DNA of 33,038 nucleotides from Pedosphaera sp. Lineage in GTDB: Bacteria; Verrucomicrobiota; Verrucomicrobiia; Limisphaerales; SIBE01. The position numbers were made by a program, and so were the translations under genes. The stretch covers positions 1 through 33,038 of the forward strand of contig SIBE01000014.1 of NCBI GenBank assembly GCA_009695265.1. The letters run 5' to 3'. Under the pieces are notes generated by a model. The model saw nothing but the letters and a program-made list of their open reading frames with translations, ran no database searches and was not told the origin of the DNA. Every line of letters begins with the position of its first letter. Within the stretch, counting starts at the first letter, position 1. Below are positions 27,128 through 33,038 of this stretch, piece by piece.

Positions 27128-27207
27128 AATAAAGTCGAACGGTCGATGACTGGTGGGAAACCGCCGACAGAGAGTTTACCGCGCAGTAGTAGCTAAAAGG
27201 TTCCGCG

Positions 27208-28479
27208 CTACTTGCCCTCCGCAGTCGCTACCAAGAAATCGGCGATGTGGAGAACCTGGATGCCTGTCGCTCCGGCTTTGTCCAAGCCCGCGCGAATTTG
27301 CAGGATGCAGCCTGGATTAGTCGTGACGACGGTCCTGGCGCCTGTCTTTAAGATGTTCTCGATCTTGCGTTGCTGCAGGCGTTCAGCCATCTCCGGTTCG
27401 GTCAAGTTGTAGGTGCCCGCGCTGCCGCAGCAGACATCGGATTCCGGTAACTCGACGAACTGCCTTCCAGCAACTCTCCTGATCAACTCGCGAGGCGGCT
27501 GGGTGATGCGCTGTGGATGCGCCAGATGGCAGGCGTCATGGTAAGTGACGAGATCTGAGATTTGAGATCGGAGATTTGAGGGTTCTCCGCCCGGTTGGCT
27601 CAACCATTCCGTCAGATCCTTGACCTTGCTGCTGAACTGGCGTCCGCGTTCGGCCCATGCTGAGTCGTCGTGCAGCAGATGACCGTATTCTTTGAGAGTA
27701 GATCCGCATCCCGCAGCGTTAATAATGATCGCGTCGAAGCCAAGTTTCTCGAAGACCTCGATATTATGCCGAGCGCATTCACGGGCACGTTGGAGGTTTC
27801 CGCCGTGGGCATAAAGTGCTCCGCAGCATCCCTGGGCCTTTGGCGTCAGCACGTCATATCCTGCTTGGTTCAAAAGGCGGACGCTTGAAGCGTTGGTATC
27901 GCCAAACAGCACGCTCATCACGCAGCCACGGATGAACCCGACGCGGCCTTGCTTCTGTGCGCTCGTTGCCGGGGACAATTCAGGCAAGGGAATGGATTTG
28001 GCGTTTACTGGAATCAAGGAGAGCGCTTCTCGGGCAAACTTGGGCAAGAATCGATCCATGCCGAACCTCTTCAACCACTGCGCCGGAAACAGAGCGAGCT
28101 TCATTCGCAGAGGATAAGGGAAGACTCGTTCGATCGCCGTGCGACGAAGAAAAGTCTGAAACGCGGAGCGGCTGTAGCGTTTTTCAATTTGCTCGCGCGT
28201 GGCCTCCAGCAGGTCGCCATATTGAACACCGCTAGGACAAGCAACCTCGCATGCCCGGCAGCCTAGGCAAAGATCTATGTGGCGGACCGCCGCGTCGGCC
28301 ATGGGCAGACGACCGTCTTGCAGAGCACGCATGATGTAAATCCGACCGCGCGGGGAATCATTTTCATTTCCAGTTTCGAGATAAGTGGGACAGGCCCCAA
28401 GACAGAGCCCACAATGCACGCACGCGAGAGCCTTGGCTTCATCGAGGAAACGGTTGCTCGGGGAAAAAGGCGGTTTCAC
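27208..28479 (-). CDS. glcF: Glycolate oxidase iron-sulfur subunit
   Basis: A 423-residue GlcF. The N-terminal 2[4Fe-4S] ferredoxin part has CVHCGLCLGACPTY (C20, C23, C26, C30) and CLGCRACEVACPSG (C71, C74, C77, C81). Two CCG domains follow: RGCVMSVLFGD with AQGCCGALYAHGG, then YHDACHLAHPQRI with ESDVCCGSAGTYN. Such subunits pass electrons from the flavoprotein subunits GlcD/GlcE to the membrane quinone pool. It overlaps the upstream glcE by 4 bp (ATGA at 28476-28479), so the two are translationally coupled. Glycolate would come from 2-phosphoglycolate salvage or from the environment. Confidence 0.95.
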   Translation of the reverse strand: MKPPFSPSNRFLDEAKALACVHCGLCLGACPTYLETGNENDSPRGRIYIMRALQDGRLPMADAAVRHIDLCLGCRACEVACPSGVQYGDLLEATREQIEKRYSRSAFQTFLRRTAIERVFPYPLRMKLALFPAQWLKRFGMDRFLPKFAREALSLIPVNAKSIPLPELSPATSAQKQGRVGFIRGCVMSVLFGDTNASSVRLLNQAGYDVLTPKAQGCCGALYAHGGNLQRARECARHNIEVFEKLGFDAIIINAAGCGSTLKEYGHLLHDDSAWAERGRQFSSKVKDLTEWLSQPGGEPSNLRSQISDLVTYHDACHLAHPQRITQPPRELIRRVAGRQFVELPESDVCCGSAGTYNLTEPEMAERLQQRKIENILKTGARTVVTTNPGCILQIRAGLDKAGATGIQVLHIADFLVATAEGK

Positions 28480-29435
28480 AAGCGCAATTTCGGAAGGATA
28501 TGATTTGGGTCGAACGCATTTTTCACCCTCCCCATGAGATGGAGTGGTAAAACATCTTTAGGCGGTATTGATCCTCCTCGATACCAGACAACTCCGTTCC
28601 CGGCCCGGGCCACGAATGTCACCGGTTTGAGTTCGCGGATTAGCTGAGTGATTTTTGAAGGCAAGACCGAAATGTGTTGGGCTTGAGCCGAGGTTTCTTG
28701 GTCCCAGAACATTCTGTCGTAATCCAGGTCGGCTGGAGTGTTTGTTCCGAACTCGCGCGCTTTTTCGAGTTGATAATCGACATCTTCGCGCGGCCCGGCG
28801 AATCCAAGAACGACTGCAAAGGCCTTCGCGGGCGAAGAGCTAGGCGACAAGACATTGTGGAGATCCATCACAGAGGGTGTCAGGTCCGACGCCACGACTG
28901 TTTCGATAAATGCGTCCGCGCGATCGAGGGAATCGAATTCTGCCTTGATAAACTCTTCGGCCTCGGGGATTGGCTGCAATTTGAACGTGGCTTCCACAAT
29001 GATTCCGAGGCTGTCAAAACTGCCGATAAACAATTTTCCAAGATCATAGCCAGCCACATTTTTTACGACCTTGCCACCCGCCTTAATCAGACTGCCATCA
29101 GGCAGAACAACCTTGATTCCGACGAGGTAATCCCGAATGGTGCCGTATCCTAAACGCCGCGGGCCGGTTCGATTCGATGCCAACAGATCCCGAACTGTTA
29201 AACTTTCCGGGTTAGGCGGATCGATTGGAAGCCACTGTCCCCTTTGAGCAAGATGGGATTGGAGCTTACCCAGAGCAATACCGGCTTCTACCGTAGCCGT
29301 CATGTCCTCCGGGCTATGTTCCAAAATGCGATGGAGCGCCTTTGTTTCTATCGCGTCTATTTTTTCATGACGAGCATGGGCGCTTGCCATGGCGTGGCAC
29401 AGGTCTCCGACGTTGGCAGGCTTTATGACCCTCAT
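28476..29435 (-). CDS. glcE: Glycolate oxidase FAD-binding subunit GlcE
   Basis: About 319 residues, second FAD (PCMH-type) subunit of glycolate dehydrogenase. The motif SLTVRDLLASNRTGPRRLGY and the run PDGSLIKAGGKVVKNVAGYD then GSFDSLGIIVEATFKL are the FAD_binding_4 core of GlcE. ATG 29435 (MRVIKPANV) begins the domain as expected; an upstream GTG at 29483 would add 16 residues. The C-terminus (GRVKNAFDPNHIL) is the usual end of the family. GlcD, normally the catalytic partner encoded next to it, is missing here, so it must lie elsewhere or have been separated. Confidence 0.92.
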   Translation of the reverse strand: MRVIKPANVGDLCHAMASAHARHEKIDAIETKALHRILEHSPEDMTATVEAGIALGKLQSHLAQRGQWLPIDPPNPESLTVRDLLASNRTGPRRLGYGTIRDYLVGIKVVLPDGSLIKAGGKVVKNVAGYDLGKLFIGSFDSLGIIVEATFKLQPIPEAEEFIKAEFDSLDRADAFIETVVASDLTPSVMDLHNVLSPSSSPAKAFAVVLGFAGPREDVDYQLEKAREFGTNTPADLDYDRMFWDQETSAQAQHISVLPSKITQLIRELKPVTFVARAGNGVVWYRGGSIPPKDVLPLHLMGRVKNAFDPNHILPKLRL

Positions 29436-29628
29436 ATTGTCTTCAAAGGGCTCGGACTCGTTCAACGATCGCTGCGCGCACACGGAGTTTTAGAGAATGT
29501 ATCTCGTCATCGTGAAGAAATTGTGCCGTCGTGGTCATGCTCATAAAACGGTTGCACGCTAGAAGAACTCGGGGTGCATTGCAAGTTGCAGCGTCGCTCC
29601 GCCAGCAAATCTCATTTTGGCACGCATG

Positions 29629-29712
29629 TAGTCCCGCCTTCAGGCGGCATCGCGTGGGAGAATCCAACGCCTGTGGACTTGCCGACCCCCCTCCGGCTGA
29701 AGCCGGGACTAC
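29629..29712. repeat. REP-like inverted pair (TAGTCCCG family)
   Basis: TAGTCCCGCCTTCAGGCGG (29629-29647) and CCGGCTGAAGCCGGGACTA (29693-29711) are imperfect inverted copies, each able to form its own small hairpin. Their differences are paired so that each hairpin is kept. This is the layout of REP/BIME elements mobilised by RAYT transposases. No transposase is adjacent. Together with the next repeat it fills most of the 505-bp gap between glcE and the HAD gene, which otherwise holds no gene. Confidence 0.7.
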
Positions 29713-29835
29713 GTACCGCAACACTGGAAGTTCCCGCGTTAGATGGTCGGAAACCAACGAACGCTGGCGAATCCCCTGGGCAGATCATCGCTCAAAGACT
29801 TAAGGCTTCTGGCGGTGCTAGCCTGGGAGTTCCTT

Positions 29836-29928
29836 CGCCTCCTTCGCTGCCGTCGCTGCCGTCGCGAGACTCAGTTTGGAAAATCTTGCGAATGTCTCGC
29901 GACGTAAGCGACGGCAGCGAAGGAGGCG
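29836..29928. repeat. Long inverted repeat (35 bp, two mismatches)
   Basis: The segment 29836-29870 (CGCCTCCTTCGCTGCCGTCG to GCGAGAC) matches the reverse complement of 29894-29928 at 33 of 35 positions, with a 23-nt loop. It contains an internal short direct repeat (GCTGCCGTC). It would fold into a strong hairpin just before the HAD gene's stop at 29941. It is probably an intergenic mobile palindrome or a strong transcription barrier rather than a coding sequence. Confidence 0.75.
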
Positions 29929-29940
29929 ACAAAAAGGAGC

Positions 29941-30570
29941 CTACGGGCAACTGGCTTTTTGTTCATTCAGGAGTCCTACTTTTTGAACGGCCTCGATCGT
30001 TCCCACGGGAGATTCATGGAGAACAGTCTGCCAACCTCGACGATTTGCCGCGGCAATATTTTCCGGACGATCGTCGATGTAGAGCAAGTCAGACCCATTC
30101 TGACCCGTGTAACGTTCAACGACCTCGTAAAGTCGCTCATCCGGCTTCATAACTCCGTGCTCGCAGGATAAGACATAGCCATCGAAGTCTTGGAAAAATG
30201 GATAGCGCATCCGGATATGCTGAACGGCGAGATGATTCGTGTTGGAAAAAATGTAAGATGGCATCCGCTGGGCCCGAAGTGCGGCATGAAGCTGTAGCAT
30301 CGGTTCGATCGGAGTAAAAACGTTGCCGAAGATTTCCCCAAACTCCACTAAATCACCGCAAAACCCAGACTTCGACTGGATCTCACCAAAGAATTGTTCG
30401 GTCGTCATCAGGTTGGTCTCGAAGCGGTAGAGGAGTGGAGATTGATCAATGATCTTAAGGAGTTCTTCCGCCGAGATGCGGCAACGGGGTTGAAGTTTGC
30501 GCGCGGCGATGGAGTAGTCGAAATCAAGGAGCACTTTGCCTAAATCAAAAACGATAGTTTTGGGAATCAT
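29941..30570 (-). CDS. HAD-superfamily phosphatase, YihX-like (IA variant 3)
   Basis: A 209-residue HAD hydrolase. Motif I is FDLGKVLLDFD (nucleophile D9; the +2 residue is Gly, as in E. coli YihX), motif II FSNTN, motif III lysine in GVMKPDERLYE, motif IV LLYIDDRPENI. The helical cap between motifs I and II is of the small alpha type. YihX is an alpha-D-glucose-1-phosphatase, but the substrate range of this subgroup is wide, so only a small phosphorylated metabolite can be suggested. It is divergent from the response regulator gene. Confidence 0.88.
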   Translation of the reverse strand: MIPKTIVFDLGKVLLDFDYSIAARKLQPRCRISAEELLKIIDQSPLLYRFETNLMTTEQFFGEIQSKSGFCGDLVEFGEIFGNVFTPIEPMLQLHAALRAQRMPSYIFSNTNHLAVQHIRMRYPFFQDFDGYVLSCEHGVMKPDERLYEVVERYTGQNGSDLLYIDDRPENIAAANRRGWQTVLHESPVGTIEAVQKVGLLNEQKASCP

Positions 30571-30732
30571 TGTCTTGGGGTTGAGGTGGAAGTCGGTATA
30601 ATCAAATCGTGAAATAGAGAATAGAAATTAGCAAATCGAGCTGATCGTCAAGGTGCGATTCTCGCAAAAATAATTAAAATTGCGAAATCCGCCTCAGAAT
30701 GCTTGCATTTGCTCCTTGCGGGACCGCGTGCG

Positions 30733-32025
30733 ATGAGAAAAGTGCTGATCGTCGAAAAAGACCCTGTGCAAAGCATGGCCTATATGAGGGCCTTCATTGT
30801 CGCAGGTTTCGACGTTGATCGAGCGACCAGCGAGGGGTCCGCATTTGAAGCAATCAATCGCTTGCGGCCGCAAGTGGTGCTCATAAACGTTCTGCTCGGA
30901 GGAGACAAAGGGCTGAGCCTGATCAGGACGATTCGCGCGGAGTCCAAGCACCGCGCATTGCCGATCATCGGTTTCGCCCGTGAAAATGCCGACGACACCC
31001 TCGCGGCCGCTCAGATGGCAGGCGCCACCGAATGCCACGTCATAACAAAGGCCGGCGCTCAAGCGTTGTTAGCAGCCGCTCGTAACGTTCTGCAACCGGC
31101 AGCGACGGCGACCTCAGCCAACGCTGCGGCATCCCAGCCGGTCCAACGATCGAGTCCGACCCCATCGCCTTTTCTTACACCGCTGCTGCCTGAGCCACCC
31201 CCTCCCCGTGCAATCCATCCGGTCGCAGCACTACCACCACCCCCTCCGCCACCGCCGCCTCCGGAAGCTGAGATTGTTGAACCCGATTCGCCGCCGCAGT
31301 CGGTCGTCAAGGCATTCGCACGAAGCGACCACCAGAAACTCTTGGTGAAGCTCAAGGAGCTATCGGGATCGTTGCTCAAAGCCGAGAACAAGGCGACACA
31401 GCCGCCGTTGGTTAATGAGATGCATCGGAAAGCGCAGGAATTCGCAGCCGACGAGTCGGTGTGCAACGCGGCACTGTTGAGGAGAGTCGCTAATGTGTTA
31501 GTGGTGTTGCTCAAAGATTTGTCTGGTCTGCCTCAGGCGGTGAATTCCTCCAGCATGCGGACAGTGAATCAAACTGTGAATTTTCTCGATATTCTGTCCA
31601 AGCACCCTCTTGGCCGCGCAAGCGAGAACGACGATCCTTTTAACGTTTTGATTGTGGATGATGAAGCGATCGCTCGCCGGGTGGTTGCGGGGGCTTTGGG
31701 ACTGGTTCAACTTAAGCCCGACACCGCGAAGGATCCGAGCGAGGCGCTCGAATTGGCCAGAGTCAACCATTACAACTTATTCGTCTTGGATGTGAACATG
31801 CCGGGGATGACCGGTTATGATCTTTGCGAAAGGCTCCGCAAATCGGACAACTACCGGAAAACTCCGGTCATCTTCGTTACGGGATGGAACACCTTTGAGA
31901 GCCGTCTCCGTTTTGCCCGAAGCGGCGGCGACGATTTCATATCGAAGCCATTTCTTCCGCCGGAGCTTGCCGCAAAAACGCTCATCCACCTCCTTGGGCG
32001 TAGGATGGGTCTGGACAAAGAATAG
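30733..32025 (+). CDS. Two-receiver response regulator with proline-rich linker
   Basis: A 430-residue regulator without a DNA-binding output domain. The first receiver (residues 1-125) has acidic E8/D10 and a lysine in ITKAG, but Asn52 in QVVLINVLL where the phosphorylated Asp should be. A linker follows with a run of about ten prolines (near 178-188). Next is a helical region (about 200-295), then a complete second receiver (about 304-425): IVDDE, VLDVNMPGMTGYD, FVTGW and SKPFLPPE. It probably acts by protein contacts. ATG 30733 starts at the beta-1 strand; the frame also opens at TTG 30703. TATAAT at 30597-30602, 16 bp after TTGGGG, is a possible promoter. Confidence 0.9.
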   Translation: MRKVLIVEKDPVQSMAYMRAFIVAGFDVDRATSEGSAFEAINRLRPQVVLINVLLGGDKGLSLIRTIRAESKHRALPIIGFARENADDTLAAAQMAGATECHVITKAGAQALLAAARNVLQPAATATSANAAASQPVQRSSPTPSPFLTPLLPEPPPPRAIHPVAALPPPPPPPPPPEAEIVEPDSPPQSVVKAFARSDHQKLLVKLKELSGSLLKAENKATQPPLVNEMHRKAQEFAADESVCNAALLRRVANVLVVLLKDLSGLPQAVNSSSMRTVNQTVNFLDILSKHPLGRASENDDPFNVLIVDDEAIARRVVAGALGLVQLKPDTAKDPSEALELARVNHYNLFVLDVNMPGMTGYDLCERLRKSDNYRKTPVIFVTGWNTFESRLRFARSGGDDFISKPFLPPELAAKTLIHLLGRRMGLDKE

Positions 32026-32103
32026 ACTGGCTCTCCTCTCCCCACTCGTTCCTCGCAAAGGGAGAGACCACCCCGGACTTCGCGCGCGCAGGGCAACTCT
32101 GAA

Positions 32104-32166
32104 CCCACCCTACCCCTCCCAGGAGGGGAACGGACAGAACTCCCCTCCTGGGAGGGGTAGGGTGGG
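32104..32166. repeat. Perfect 26-bp inverted repeat
   Basis: Bases 32104-32129 (CCCACCCTACCCCTCCCAGG and on) are the exact reverse complement of 32141-32166, with an 11-nt loop. It begins 78 bp after the response regulator stop and could end its transcript, although there is no T-tract. The C/G-rich composition resembles the runs at the left end of the window, which suggests a family of intergenic palindromes. Confidence 0.85.
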
Positions 32167-32228
32167 TCGGTTCATGGGCAGGAAGGAAGACTTGGCAGCG
32201 CGCCTGTCCTCATTCGGCTGAATCAGGG

Positions 32229-32354
32229 ATGGAAAGCTTGCTGAAGGTCGCGAAAATTGGAGTTCGAGATTACTTGGTGAAGTCGTTCCGGGAAGACGTG
32301 CTCGTCGAAAAGGTCGGTCGTGCCGTGACGTTGCGGCCCAAGCCAGCTTCGTGA
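32229..32354 (+). pseudogene. Receiver-domain C-terminal fragment
   Basis: A 41-codon frame (ATG 32229 to TGA 32352-32354) encodes VAKIGVRDYLVKSFREDVLV followed by EKVGRAVTLRPK. This resembles the last beta strand and helix of a response-regulator receiver domain, with the conserved Lys in YLVKSF (usually KPF, so the cis-proline is lost). The N-terminal three quarters, including the Asp site, are absent. It lies downstream of the two-receiver regulator and is best read as a gene remnant. Confidence 0.5.
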
Positions 32355-32669
32355 GGCTGGAGCCAGACGACACGCATTAGGATGAGCAGAAGGAGAGATA
32401 TGCAAGAGCAAACATGGCGAAAGCGCCGAAGAACAGAAGGCTAGCCCAGCCGCTTGATATCGCATGACTCGACATCTTCCGAAATAAGCGGGTGAATATG
32501 AGAAAACCATTCGTGCCGACTCGACTTTTGACATTTTTCTTGAAAGGGTCGGTCCCAGCCTTGGTTCCCGTGCAAGTCTCCCAACAGTTGAGTGGAAACC
32601 AAGCTTCCGTTGCCCGCCACTTGGGAAAACTTCGTTGCAACTGCGGCGGTGGCGGATAAGGTAAGGCGT
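32355..32669. other. Intergenic region without recognised content
   Basis: I found no supportable gene or RNA. A minus-strand frame (within 32377-32640) ends in a hydrophobic stretch (SLLFFGAFAMFALAYLSF), which could be a small membrane peptide, but nothing else supports it. The plus-strand frame of the antitoxin is open from 32592, but that part lacks antitoxin character. Confidence 0.4.
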
Positions 32670-32873
32670 ATGAGCGTTGCCGAACTCAAAAAGGAAGTGG
32701 ACGCGCTGTCGCCTCCGGAACTGGCCGAACTTTCCGCCTACATCGCAAAGCGCGACAGTGCGGAATGGGATGCGCAGATTGACCGGGATTTCAGCGAGAG
32801 CGGACTCCTTCGGCCTGTCCTGGACGAGGTCCGCGCCGACATTCGGGTGGGGTGTCTGGACAAGATGCCGTGA
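32670..32873 (+). CDS. Antitoxin of a type II toxin-antitoxin pair
   Basis: A 67-residue acidic/helical protein of the small PVC antitoxin type: MSVAELKKEVDALSPPELAE, AYIAKRDSAEWDAQIDRDF, ending PVLDEVRADIRVGCLDKMP. Such proteins neutralise a RelE/ParE-like mRNA interferase encoded directly downstream. ATG 32670 follows a TAAGG ribosome-binding site; a further in-frame ATG at 32592 would add 26 unlikely residues. Its TGA stop overlaps a GTG start (GTGA) of the broken toxin, the coupling typical of these operons. Confidence 0.75.
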   Translation: MSVAELKKEVDALSPPELAELSAYIAKRDSAEWDAQIDRDFSESGLLRPVLDEVRADIRVGCLDKMP

Positions 32874-32900
32874 TTTCCAAAACGCACCGGCGGTTGTCGA
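32870..32900 (+). pseudogene. RelE-like toxin remnant, first ten codons
   Basis: GTG at 32870 overlaps the antitoxin stop and encodes MISKTHRRLS, matching the usual start of RelE/ParE-type toxins (MISxTxRRF). The frame then enters sequence that looks like a group II intron end, and RelE similarity stops at once. The toxin is therefore interrupted after codon 10. The rest of the gene may lie beyond the window on the far side of the intron. Confidence 0.55.
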
Positions 32901-33038
32901 GTAGGGATGACCGGTTACACGGTCACCCCTCTCTCAGAACCGGACTGGCGGATCTCGCATCCGGCTCTTTGGATGATATCTCGGGACCCCGAGACCGGAT
33001 CCCTCCGGCCATGCTCTCGATGAACTCCTTGTCGCTGG
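32901..33038 (-). mobile_element. Group II intron, 3' end (domains V and VI), partial
   Basis: Read on the minus strand, 32967-32936 forms a domain V-like hairpin: GAGCCGGA pairs with TCCGGTTC, the AGC catalytic triad is in GAGCC, and the apical part is GCGAGATCCGC. Domain VI-like 32929-32904 follows (GGGGTGACCG pairing with CGGTCATCCC, A-rich loop), and the intron would end in ...CTAC at 32901. This order and sequence are diagnostic of group II introns. The rest, with a reverse transcriptase/maturase gene expected, lies beyond the right edge. The intron is antisense to the toxin it interrupts, so splicing cannot restore the toxin mRNA. Confidence 0.75.

Noticed and set aside
29574-30152. Plus-strand open frame of 192 codons
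   Set aside because: It translates the REP-like repeats and the antisense of the HAD gene; proline/serine-rich filler without a domain.
32377-32640. Minus-strand frame with a hydrophobic end
   Set aside because: No start signal, no family and no supporting neighbours; only the hydrophobic segment is noticeable.
1-33038. CRISPR arrays, tRNA or rRNA genes
   Set aside because: No regularly spaced direct repeats and no tRNA T-loop/acceptor pattern were found by reading; no computational scan was possible.

Overview
The window looks like a chromosomal segment (roughly 55-60% GC by eye) of a Verrucomicrobiota bacterium, probably from the Pedosphaera/Limisphaerales side. I infer this from two short pseudopilins with the GF(N/T)LIELLVVI start, large secreted Ig/carbohydrate-binding-like proteins, a recurrent C-terminal tail ending in F(F/Y)R(V/L), Tat-exported PhoD and TIM-barrel proteins, and a bacterial glucuronoyl esterase. 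No rRNA or tRNA gene was seen.

Layout. 1-518 is gene-poor and low-complexity. 519-5537 holds a PhoD-type phosphatase and, convergent across a strong bidirectional terminator, a 1115-residue modular secreted protein. 5716-10289 holds a phytoene-dehydrogenase-like FAD enzyme with a TTG start, a membrane-anchored protein of unknown function, a small bPH2 membrane protein and a pseudopilin. 10443-12455 is acetyl-CoA synthetase behind a clear sigma70-like promoter. 12604-16037 is a compact three-gene operon: an exported glucuronoyl (CE15) esterase, a fructuronate-reductase-like SDR and a LarA-superfamily nickel racemase/epimerase. Together they suggest uptake and conversion of glucuronate from plant xylan. 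16073-20969 has a Tat-exported sugar isomerase-like protein, tgt, ApbE and a CNT nucleoside transporter. A 14-base match to an Illumina adapter lies between tgt and apbE.

21081-25738 is a group of exported proteins: a small CxxC protein, a pseudopilin, a histidine-containing secreted protein, an outer-membrane-like protein broken by an in-frame TAA, and a PDZ plus TlpA/thioredoxin protein. In that last gene the first cysteine codon of the CGPC active site is TGA. A 7-bp hairpin with a GGUC loop begins 24 nt downstream, its loop 31 nt from the UGA, which matches the bacterial SECIS pattern. This makes the gene a strong candidate selenoprotein (U168-G-P-C171) and is the most notable finding.

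26057-30570 holds an atypical epimerase-like SDR, glycolate oxidase subunits GlcE and GlcF (GlcD is not in the window), REP-like palindromes and a YihX-like HAD phosphatase. 30733-33038 holds a two-receiver response regulator, a perfect 26-bp inverted repeat, a receiver-domain fragment and a toxin-antitoxin locus. The toxin of that locus is cut after codon 10 by what looks like the 3' end of a group II intron on the minus strand, which runs off the right edge.
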